5,569 nucleotides of DNA, taken from Clostridiales bacterium UBA4706. GTDB lineage: Bacteria; Bacillota; Clostridia; Oscillospirales; Oscillospiraceae. The stretch is from positions 1 to 5,569 of the forward strand of contig DHKA01000004.1 in NCBI GenBank assembly GCA_002404605.1. The letters run 5' to 3'. Shown here one piece after another: positions 1-5,049 of this stretch (its first letter is position 1; each line of letters starts with the position of its first letter). A program made the position numbers and the translations under genes. The notes under the pieces are model-generated. The model made no database searches. It was not told where the DNA came from and worked only from the letters and a program-made list of their open reading frames with translations.

Positions 1-774
1 ACCTTCTACTATCATCTGAAACGAATGAATTGCGCAGATAAATACAAATCTGTCAAAGAAGAAATTACAGCAATATACCATGAAAATAAGGGAAGATACG
101 GTTATCGCCGGATCACGTCAGAACTACGTAACCGCAATTTGCCCTTAAATCATAAGACTGTGCAGCGGCTCATGAAGGAGTTAGGGCTGGTCTGCCGTGT
201 CAGAATGAAGAAGTATCGTTCTTACAGGGGAGAGACAGGTAAAATCGCACCGAATCTGCTGAATCGGGACTTTCACGCGGACGAGCCAAACCAGAAGTGT
301 GTCACGGATGTGACGGAGTTCAGCTTATTCGGAGAAAAGCTCTATTTGTCTCCCATTCTGGATCTGCACAGCAGCGATCTGGTCAGCTACACTATCTCGG
401 ATCGTCCCGTGCTGAGCATGGTGACGAACATGCTGGACGAGGCTTTTGAGAAGATTACGGATGACACGAACCTCATTCTCCACTCTGATCAGGGCTGGCA
501 GTACCAACACAAGCGATACCAGCGGATGCTCCGGGAGAAGGGTATCCGGCAGAGCATGAGCCGAAAGGGAAACTGTCTGGACAATGCTGTGGTTGAAAAC
601 TTCTTTGGTCTGCTCAAGAGTGAACTACTGTATCTGCAAGAATTTCAAACCATGGAGCACTTCAAACACGAGCTCATGGAATATCTGGATCACTACAACA
701 GCCGCAGAATTAAGGCAAAGCTGAAGGGCTTGCCGCCTGCTATTCACAGACAGCAAGCCCTTTCGACGGCTTGA
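1..774 (+). CDS. IS3-family transposase OrfB (DDE integrase fold), 5'-truncated by the window edge
   Basis: This is the catalytic subunit of IS3-family transposition, which joins the element ends through a circular intermediate; in this family it is usually made as an OrfA-OrfB frameshift fusion. The frame is open back to base 1 (reading TFYYHLKR before the first ATG at 25), so that ATG is probably internal and the true start lies upstream. Numbering from the ATG at 25, residues 18-56 form the HTH_21-like region (GRYGYRRI...). The rve integrase core follows, with D95 in TDVTEF, D155 in HSDQGWQY and E191 in VVENFFGLLK. There are 35 residues between the second D and the E, the classical D-D-35-E triad. 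The C-terminal YNSRRIKAKLKGLPP block is typical of the family. The catalytic core is complete, so the protein could be active if the missing 5' part is intact. Confidence 0.95.
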   Translation, partial: TFYYHLKRMNCADKYKSVKEEITAIYHENKGRYGYRRITSELRNRNLPLNHKTVQRLMKELGLVCRVRMKKYRSYRGETGKIAPNLLNRDFHADEPNQKCVTDVTEFSLFGEKLYLSPILDLHSSDLVSYTISDRPVLSMVTNMLDEAFEKITDDTNLILHSDQGWQYQHKRYQRMLREKGIRQSMSRKGNCLDNAVVENFFGLLKSELLYLQEFQTMEHFKHELMEYLDHYNSRRIKAKLKGLPPAIHRQQALSTA

Positions 775-795
775 ACAATTTGCGTTTAATTTATT

Positions 796-820
796 TGTCT
801 AACTTTTTGGGGGCACTACA
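796..820. repeat. Right terminal inverted repeat (IRR) of the IS3-family element
   Basis: This 25-bp end begins TGTCTAACTTTTTGG and finishes GGCACTACA. Read from the outside inward it starts TGTAGTGCCCCC, which has the TG start and C-rich block common at IS150-group ends in Firmicutes (family knowledge). It lies 21 bp after the transposase stop, the usual position. The left partner is outside the window, so the pairing cannot be verified here. Confidence 0.8.
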
Positions 821-840
821 TCTTTCGGCGCTTGCGGGAT

Positions 841-869
841 TTGTTTCCCGTTGCCGGGTATGCTATGAT
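841..869 (+). promoter_or_regulatory. Sigma-A-type promoter with extended -10 for the membrane protein gene
   Basis: A -35 hexamer TTGTTT (841-846) is separated by exactly 17 bp from a -10 hexamer TATGAT (864-869). The -10 is preceded by TGC (861-863), giving an extended -10. It fits well at -10 (5/6) and weakly at -35 (3/6). Transcription would start near 876, about 30 bases before the start codon at 907. The promoter lies only 20 bp beyond the IS end and appears to be resident DNA rather than part of the element. Confidence 0.6.
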
Positions 870-906
870 AACACCGCTATATAAAACGGGGGGGGGAGAG
901 AAAACT

Positions 907-1683
907 ATGCCTGAGATCATTGCCCGGCGCGCATTCGCGCCGCTCTACATCTGGCTGGACATTGCGTTTCTTTGCGTATTTGCCTATCTGCTGCTGCGGA
1001 AGAAAAAGTACATGACCATTCTCGTGGGGCTCGTGATGGGCATCGTATACATGCTCGTGGACTACGGGATATTCCATCTCGTATGCCATTCGCGCAGTAT
1101 CTCGGCGGGGCATAGCCTTTTCTGGGTGCTGCTCTGGATGTCGATGAGCTACGGCTTTACGAATTTTGCTTGGATCTGGCTGTGGCTCTCAAAGGACGAG
1201 CACCTGCTCGAATGGTCGGTGCTGATCCTCGCGTGGTGGTTCTGCTGCCCACTCATCACGCAGACCTTTGCTCCCGCTGCCGCGCCGATCGTTATCGAGC
1301 GCACGACAGGCGCGTACCACGGGTATATGGCGGTAATTTTGTTTGTCGGGTATCTCGGCACCATCGTCTATAACCTGATGCAGCCGGAACAGGAGAAGCG
1401 GGTGAATATCCCGTGGATCCTTGCTATCGGCGTACTTGTGCAGTTCGGCTGGGAGGCGGGGCTGCTGCTCGGCGGCGTTCGCAGTGCGGGTCTGGCCGCG
1501 GAGAGCGCGCTGCATACGCTCGCGGTAAACTCCCTGCTCGAAACGAACCTCGGCATGCCGTATGTCTATCTGATCTACGCGGCGTATTCTGCCCGGTTCA
1601 CCGAGCAGCTTTGCCGCCGGGATGGGCCGCTCGCGCTCACTGCGCGCATCGCGGAGAACAATCGCGAGCGCGTCCGAAAATAA
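907..1683 (+). CDS. Polytopic membrane protein of unknown function (258 aa)
   Basis: I do not recognise a family. Start choice: ATG 907 sits 8 bases after a strong Shine-Dalgarno (GGGGGGAGAG, 891-900). Longer readings from TTG 832 or ATG 865 would place coding sequence on top of the promoter and have no ribosome site. Hydrophobic, probably membrane-spanning stretches lie at about residues 12-30, 36-58, 69-94, 101-121, 137-158, 168-190 and a short one at 215-231, giving 6-7 helices. The protein is rich in Trp and Tyr. Notable polar or charged residues near or within helices include D52, H57, H61, N86 and E183. A basic RKKK patch (31-34) after helix 1 and the basic C-terminal tail suggest that these sides face the cytoplasm. 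No signal peptide, transporter signature or enzyme motif is evident. It has its own promoter and terminator, so it is probably monocistronic. The GC-rich codon use matches the downstream genes, not the IS. Confidence 0.85.
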   Translation: MPEIIARRAFAPLYIWLDIAFLCVFAYLLLRKKKYMTILVGLVMGIVYMLVDYGIFHLVCHSRSISAGHSLFWVLLWMSMSYGFTNFAWIWLWLSKDEHLLEWSVLILAWWFCCPLITQTFAPAAAPIVIERTTGAYHGYMAVILFVGYLGTIVYNLMQPEQEKRVNIPWILAIGVLVQFGWEAGLLLGGVRSAGLAAESALHTLAVNSLLETNLGMPYVYLIYAAYSARFTEQLCRRDGPLALTARIAENNRERVRK

Positions 1684-1698
1684 AGCGATATACCGTTA

Positions 1699-1733
1699 GG
1701 GCGGCACGTCATTTTTTTGACGCGCCGCCCCAA
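1699..1733 (+). terminator. Rho-independent terminator after the membrane protein gene
   Basis: A GC-rich hairpin starts 15 bases after the stop codon. The left arm 1699-1711 (GGGCGGCACGTCA) pairs with the right arm 1718-1730 (TGACGCGCCGCCC) over 13 positions with one A-C mismatch, around a six-T loop (1712-1717). The following tract (ACATTTTCTTG) is only moderately T-rich, so termination may be incomplete. The hairpin separates this gene from the next operon. Confidence 0.7.
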
Positions 1734-1740
1734 CATTTTC

Positions 1741-1769
1741 TTGTAAATATACAACAAACACGGTATTAT
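1741..1769 (+). promoter_or_regulatory. Sigma-A-type promoter for the flavoprotein-hypA operon
   Basis: TTGTAA (1741-1746) and TATTAT (1764-1769) are separated by exactly 17 bp, matching consensus at 4/6 and 5/6. The start of transcription would be near 1776, leaving a leader of about 35 bases before the ATG at 1811. The -35 lies 10 bases after the terminator hairpin of the preceding gene, so the operon starts immediately after the previous unit ends. Confidence 0.65.
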
Positions 1770-1810
1770 GAGAAAGGAGATGATTTGAAAAATATATAGG
1801 GGGAAGCAAT

Positions 1811-4492
1811 ATGACAAAGCTCAGACCAAAGATCGTAAAGCTGGCAAAGGTCATCGGCGGCATTTCCGGCGCTGTCGTGAAGATCGACGAGAACGCGCCC
1901 GAATACTACAGCATGGCGAACATCGTCTCGGACGACGAGGCCGATATCGCCATCGCCGCCGGGCTCCGAAAGGAGCGCACGGCGGCGTACCTCGCAAAGA
2001 AGGTCGGAAAGACCGTGGCAGAGATTCAGCCCTCGCTCGACAACCTTGTCGAATACGGCATTTTCCGCCGCACGTATTCCGAAGAGTGCGGCGAGGATAC
2101 ATACTTCATGCAGATCTTCGCGCCCGGCATTCTGGAAATGATGGTCAACAACAAAAAACTGCTGCACGACCATCCGGAGGTCGGCCGCGCGTTCGAGGAA
2201 TATACGCGTCTGCGTATGGAAATGATGGGCCCGCTGCTGCCGGAAGGATATGGCCTGATGCGTGTTGTCCCTGTGGAGGACGCCATAAAGGATATCTCCG
2301 GCGTAAGCCCCTACGAAAAGCTCTCGTACTATCTCGATAAATACGACACGTTCTCCGTCTCACCGTGCTCCTGCCGCAGCTCGCGCACGAGCATCAACGA
2401 CGGCTGCGGCCATCTGGACGAGGAGATGTGCATCCAGATGGGCAAGGGCGCGGAGCACTACATCCGCACGGGCCGCGCCCGGCAGATCACCCGCGAGGAG
2501 GCGCTGGAGATCATTCACCGCGCCGAGGAAAACGGCCTCATGCACGATATCCCGAACATCGAAGAGCTCGGCGACAGCGCTGCGATCTGCAACTGCTGCG
2601 CCTGTGCCTGCTTCGGATTGCGCGCGGGGCTGATGTTTGGCGCGCGCGACGCCATCCGCTCCAACTTCGCTGCGGAGATCGACGAGGCAAAGTGCGTCGC
2701 GTGCGCGCAGTGCGTGGAGACCTGCCCCGGCAACGCGCTCAAGCTCGGGCAGAAGCTCTGCTCGTCCTGCGATCTTACGCCGCCGGACTATGCCAAGCTC
2801 ACCACGACGCTCAACGTGAAGAAAACTTTCAACCCCGGTTACCGCGAAAACTTCAAGGACACGCTCGACACCGGCACCGCTCCCTGCAAGGCGGCGTGCC
2901 CCGCGCACGTCCCCGTGCAGGGCTATCTGAAGCTCGCCGCGCAGGGGCGATATACCGACGCGCTCGAGCTCATCAAAAAAGAAAACCCATTCCCCGCGGT
3001 GTGCGGCCGCATCTGCAACAAGGCGTGCGAGCAGGAATGCACCCGCGCGAGCGTGGACGAGGCCGTCGCCATCGACGAGGTCAAGCGCTTCATTGCCGAC
3101 CACGATCTGCACGAGGAAACGCGCTTCGTCCCGAAAATGGTCAACCAGATCGGACGGCCCTATACGGAAAAAATTGCCGTCATCGGCGCCGGTCCCGCCG
3201 GTATGAGCTGCGCGTACTATCTTGCCAATAAGGGCTACCCCGTCACGGTGTTCGACAAGAACCCTGTCCCCGGCGGCATGCTCACGCTCGGCATCCCATC
3301 CTTCCGGTTGGAAAAGGACGTGCTTAACGCGGAGATCGACATTCTCCGCGAAATGGGCGTGGAGTTCCGCTGCGGCGTGGAAGTCGGCAAGGATATCACC
3401 ATCGCGCAGCTCCGTGAGCAGGGGTACAAGGGCTTTTATCTCGCCATCGGCGCGCAGAAGTCCCGTCCGCTCGGCATTTCCGGCGAGGAGCTCCAGGGCG
3501 TTACCGGCGGCATTGAGTTCCTGCGCGAGGTCAATCTCGGCCATGCGCCCGCCGTCGGCAAAACGTGCGTCGTCATCGGCGGCGGTAACGTTGCCATGGA
3601 CGTGAGCCGCAGCGCCGTCCGCTTGGGCGCGGAGGAGACGTACATCGTCTACCGCCGTTCGGCGGAGGAAATGGGCGCCGACCCCGAAGAAGTCCGCGAA
3701 GCGGTCGCCGAGGGCGTGCAGTTCCACTATCTGACCGCGCCGGTCGAGATCGTGGGCGAGGGCGGCAAAGTGACCGCGCTCAAAGCGGAGATCATGGAGC
3801 TTGGCGAGCCGGGTGCGGACGGACGGAGAAAGCCCGTCGGTACCGGAAAGTATGAAATGATCGCGGCGGACAGCGTCATTTCCGCCGTCGGCCAGGTCAT
3901 CGACTGGGGCGGCCTCGACGTCGGCGCGCTCCAAACCACCGACAGAGGCACCGCCGTCGCGGACGGCCTTACCTATCAGACCGCGCAGAGCGACATATTT
4001 GTCGGCGGCGACTGCTACACCGGCCCCCGCTTTGCCATCGACGCCATCGCCGCGGGCAAGGAGGCTGCCATCTCTCTGCACCGGTACGTCCATCCCGGCC
4101 AGACGCTCACCATGGGCCGCGACCGCCGCGAGTATCACTCGCTCGACAAGCGTCACGCGCTGCTCGATATCTCGCATTTCGACAGCGGCAAGCGCCAGAT
4201 GCCGGGCTACAACGCGGCAAAAGCGAAAACGTTTGCGGACGAGCGCGTGACGTTTATGCCCGAGCAGGTGCGAAAGGAAACGGCGCGCTGTCTCGAATGC
4301 GGCGTGACGAAGGTCGATCCCTATCTCTGCATCGGCTGCGGATTGTGCACCACGAAGTGCCGGTTTGACGCGATCCGCCTCAAAAAGGTACGCGACTGGC
4401 ACGCGGGCTCCTTTGAGACGCTGCCCATCAAGCTCGCCGAAGGCCTCGTCAAGCGCGGCGGCAGCATTGTCCGGCACGCGGTGGAGAAATAA
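1811..4492 (+). CDS. Multidomain Fe-S flavoprotein: GltD/NfnB-like FAD-NAD(P) oxidoreductase with extra N- and C-terminal Fe-S modules (893 aa)
   Basis: A cytoplasmic electron-transfer flavoprotein, probably moving electrons between NAD(P)H and ferredoxin-type carriers; the actual partner is unknown. ATG 1811 follows AGGGGGAAG (1798-1806). Residues ~43-92 look like a winged-helix fold (AAYLAKKVG...LDNLVEYGIFRR). A cysteine-rich region follows with C186-S-C188-R, C199, C207 and the dense block C260, C262, C263, C265, C267. A ferredoxin-like C295-x2-C298-x2-C301-x3-C305-P comes next, then C317-x2-C320. Residues ~350-755 match the GltD/NfnB core: cluster cysteines C359, C363, C398, C402, C406 and C410, the FAD loop GAGPAG (459-464), a second dinucleotide loop GGGNVA (590-595) and a terminal GGD (732-734). 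The C-terminus adds C827, C830 and a full C840-x2-C843-x2-C846-x3-C850 motif. GltD and NfnB are usually about 470 residues, so roughly 340 N-terminal and 90 C-terminal residues are extra. No glutamate synthase large subunit or NfnA is nearby. The stop overlaps hypA, implying translational coupling. The family core is certain, the substrate is not. Confidence 0.9.
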   Translation: MTKLRPKIVKLAKVIGGISGAVVKIDENAPEYYSMANIVSDDEADIAIAAGLRKERTAAYLAKKVGKTVAEIQPSLDNLVEYGIFRRTYSEECGEDTYFMQIFAPGILEMMVNNKKLLHDHPEVGRAFEEYTRLRMEMMGPLLPEGYGLMRVVPVEDAIKDISGVSPYEKLSYYLDKYDTFSVSPCSCRSSRTSINDGCGHLDEEMCIQMGKGAEHYIRTGRARQITREEALEIIHRAEENGLMHDIPNIEELGDSAAICNCCACACFGLRAGLMFGARDAIRSNFAAEIDEAKCVACAQCVETCPGNALKLGQKLCSSCDLTPPDYAKLTTTLNVKKTFNPGYRENFKDTLDTGTAPCKAACPAHVPVQGYLKLAAQGRYTDALELIKKENPFPAVCGRICNKACEQECTRASVDEAVAIDEVKRFIADHDLHEETRFVPKMVNQIGRPYTEKIAVIGAGPAGMSCAYYLANKGYPVTVFDKNPVPGGMLTLGIPSFRLEKDVLNAEIDILREMGVEFRCGVEVGKDITIAQLREQGYKGFYLAIGAQKSRPLGISGEELQGVTGGIEFLREVNLGHAPAVGKTCVVIGGGNVAMDVSRSAVRLGAEETYIVYRRSAEEMGADPEEVREAVAEGVQFHYLTAPVEIVGEGGKVTALKAEIMELGEPGADGRRKPVGTGKYEMIAADSVISAVGQVIDWGGLDVGALQTTDRGTAVADGLTYQTAQSDIFVGGDCYTGPRFAIDAIAAGKEAAISLHRYVHPGQTLTMGRDRREYHSLDKRHALLDISHFDSGKRQMPGYNAAKAKTFADERVTFMPEQVRKETARCLECGVTKVDPYLCIGCGLCTTKCRFDAIRLKKVRDWHAGSFETLPIKLAEGLVKRGGSIVRHAVEK

Positions 4493-4836
4493 TGCACGAG
4501 CTCGGTATCTGCGATGCGCTGCGCAAAATGGTATCGCGCATTGCCGCGGAAGAAGGCGCGGACAAGGTGACGAGCATCACCGTCGAGGTGGGGACGCTCT
4601 CCGGAGTCGTCCCCCGCTTCCTCGCCGACGGGTGGGAGGCCGTCACGGACGGTACGCCGCTCGAGGGGACCGTGATGCACATCGAAACGGTGAACGGAAC
4701 GGCGGAGTGCCTCGACTGCGGCGCGGTGTTTCCGGCGGACCTGAGCGACCTCCGCTGTCCGGAATGCCGGGGCACAAAGCTCACGCCGCTCACGGGCCGG
4801 GAGCTCACGCTCAAGGAAATATTGCTCCCGGAATAA
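4492..4836 (+). CDS. hypA: Hydrogenase/nickel metallochaperone HypA (114 aa)
   Basis: HypA binds nickel and, with HypB, delivers it to the large subunit of [NiFe] hydrogenases; in some bacteria it also serves urease. The sequence begins M-H-E, where the N-terminus, H2 and E3 form the family's nickel site. It carries the structural zinc site as two CxxC motifs, C73-x2-C76 (CLDC) and C89-x2-C92 (CPEC). Its length matches the usual 110-120 residues, and the VEVGTLSGVVP segment fits the conserved core. ATG 4492 shares one base with the flavoprotein stop (TAATG), and GGAG (4483-4486) in the end of that gene gives a 5-base spacing, so translation is coupled. It is the last gene before a terminator. 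No hypB, other hyp gene or hydrogenase subunit is visible in the window. A paralogue serving another metalloenzyme is possible. Confidence 0.94.
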   Translation: MHELGICDALRKMVSRIAAEEGADKVTSITVEVGTLSGVVPRFLADGWEAVTDGTPLEGTVMHIETVNGTAECLDCGAVFPADLSDLRCPECRGTKLTPLTGRELTLKEILLPE

Positions 4837-4871
4837 TGCCGGTGTTTTCTGCGGAAGCGGGGGATAAGTCC

Positions 4872-4900
4872 TTGACACAGCGAGAAAATGCGCCTATTAT
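4872..4900 (+). promoter_or_regulatory. Near-consensus sigma-A promoter upstream of the hydrolase leader
   Basis: A perfect -35 TTGACA (4872-4877) is followed after exactly 17 bp by TATTAT (4895-4900), a 5/6 match to the -10. It is the best promoter in the window, 35 bases after the hypA stop. The expected start near 4907 places a terminator hairpin within the first ~35 transcribed bases, so the output may be a very short RNA unless polymerase reads through. It is the only convincing promoter I see for the downstream hydrolase gene. Confidence 0.7.
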
Positions 4901-4915
4901 ATGACCGGAAATACC

Positions 4916-4941
4916 AAAAAGCCGCTCTCCGGCGGCTTTTT
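4916..4941. terminator. Intrinsic terminator, potentially bidirectional, after hypA and possible attenuator of the hydrolase leader
   Basis: Arms AAAAAGCCGC (4916-4925) and GCGGCTTTTT (4932-4941) pair perfectly over 10 bp around the loop TCTCCG. The A tract on one side and the T tract on the other let it work in both directions. It lies 79 bases after the hypA stop and ends that operon. It also lies just downstream of the predicted start site of the 4872-4900 promoter, which would make it an attenuator-like element for the next gene. Confidence 0.85.
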
Positions 4942-4953
4942 GAAAGGCCAACA

Positions 4954-4969
4954 GTTAGCGGACCCTAAC
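4954..4969. promoter_or_regulatory. Palindromic operator-like site 1 (GTTAG-N6-CTAAC)
   Basis: Inverted repeat GTTAG (4954-4958) / CTAAC (4965-4969) with a 6-base centre, 16 bp overall. It shares arms and overall length with the next palindrome, whose centre is 21 bp away. The sixth base of each arm is C/C here, so this copy is less symmetric than site 2. The size and symmetry fit a site for a dimeric winged-helix repressor; the arms resemble TTAGC-type sites of MarR/SlyA regulators, which is an inference. Confidence 0.6.
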
Positions 4970-4974
4970 CATTA

Positions 4975-4990
4975 GTTAGCAAATGCTAAC
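4975..4990. promoter_or_regulatory. Palindromic operator-like site 2 (GTTAGC-N4-GCTAAC)
   Basis: Perfect 6-bp arms GTTAGC (4975-4980) and GCTAAC (4985-4990) around AAAT. It is the more symmetric of the pair and ends 20 bases before the leader ATG at 5011. Two sites 21 bp apart, about two helical turns, would sit on the same DNA face and allow cooperative binding. In RNA each could form a short hairpin instead. No regulator gene is in the window. Confidence 0.65.
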
Positions 4991-5010
4991 GAAAGAACGG
5001 GGGAAGAGCG

Positions 5011-5049
5011 ATGAAAGTGTACACCTTAAAAAGGAGAGAAGGGCCATGA
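5011..5049 (+). CDS. Putative 12-residue leader peptide, overlapping the hydrolase start
   Basis: A short frame reads MKVYTLKRREGP and ends in a TGA (5047-5049) that overlaps the hydrolase ATG (5046-5048) as ATGA. It has its own ribosome site (GGGGGAAGAG, about 2 bases before the ATG when counted to its last G, with the GGGGG core 8 or more away). Its consecutive rare-type arginine codons AGG AGA coincide with the Shine-Dalgarno of the hydrolase (AAGGAG, 5031-5036). Ribosomes translating it would cover and then release at the hydrolase start, so it could couple or gate hydrolase translation. There is no family match for so short a peptide, and it could also be a chance frame. Confidence 0.45.
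   Translation: MKVYTLKRREGP

Larger units (their letters stand above)
1..820 (+). mobile_element. IS3-family (IS150-like) insertion sequence, right-hand part, left end outside the window
   Basis: The segment contains the 3' portion of an IS3-type orfB transposase, a short non-coding tail (775-795) and a terminal repeat ending in CA at 820. Base composition is visibly more AT-rich than the GC-rich genes that follow, as expected for acquired DNA. The upstream orfA, the frameshift region and the left inverted repeat are not present, so neither completeness nor a target-site duplication can be judged. If a duplication exists, its right copy would begin at 821 (TCT or TCTT). The boundary at 820 rests on the repeat having the form expected of IS3-family ends (TG...CA) and on the change in composition just after it. 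Confidence 0.88.

Noticed and set aside
795..823. Outward promoter formed by the IS right end (TTGTCT then TACATC at 16 bp)
   Set aside because: The -10 matches consensus at only about half of its positions, and a far better promoter lies at 841-869.
832..906. N-terminal extension of the membrane protein from TTG 832 or ATG 865
   Set aside because: There is no ribosome site before these codons, they overlap the promoter, and the ATG at 907 has a strong Shine-Dalgarno at good spacing.
1768..1799. Tiny frames before the flavoprotein gene (ATG 1768 to TGA 1788; TTG 1785 to TAG 1799) next to a second AAAGGAG at 1773-1779
   Set aside because: ATG 1768 overlaps the -10 box and would not be transcribed. 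The TTG frame is four codons long. The spare Shine-Dalgarno-like sequence is mildly curious but too weak to call a leader peptide.
1413..1799. 128-codon + strand frame overlapping the membrane protein gene and crossing its terminator
   Set aside because: Arg/Ala-rich shadow frame that runs through the terminator hairpin and next promoter, with no start signal.
2360..4477. Very long antisense open frame (705 codons, minus strand) opposite the flavoprotein gene
   Set aside because: It is the mirror of a GC-rich coding strand. Its translation is Ala/Arg/Asp/Leu-rich with no recognisable domains, while the + strand frame has unmistakable FAD and Fe-S motifs throughout.
4940..4990. A promoter overlapping the twin palindromes (TTGAAA at 4940)
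   Set aside because: No acceptable -10 hexamer occurs at 15-19 bp spacing, so the operators are more likely downstream of the promoter at 4872-4900 than overlapping one.
4954..4990. DtxR/IdeR-type iron box, given the TTAG/CTAA content
   Set aside because: The iron-box pattern is a longer 19-bp palindrome with TTAGGTTAG half-sites; these are 16-bp sites with GTTAGC arms and a different centre, so iron regulation is not supported.
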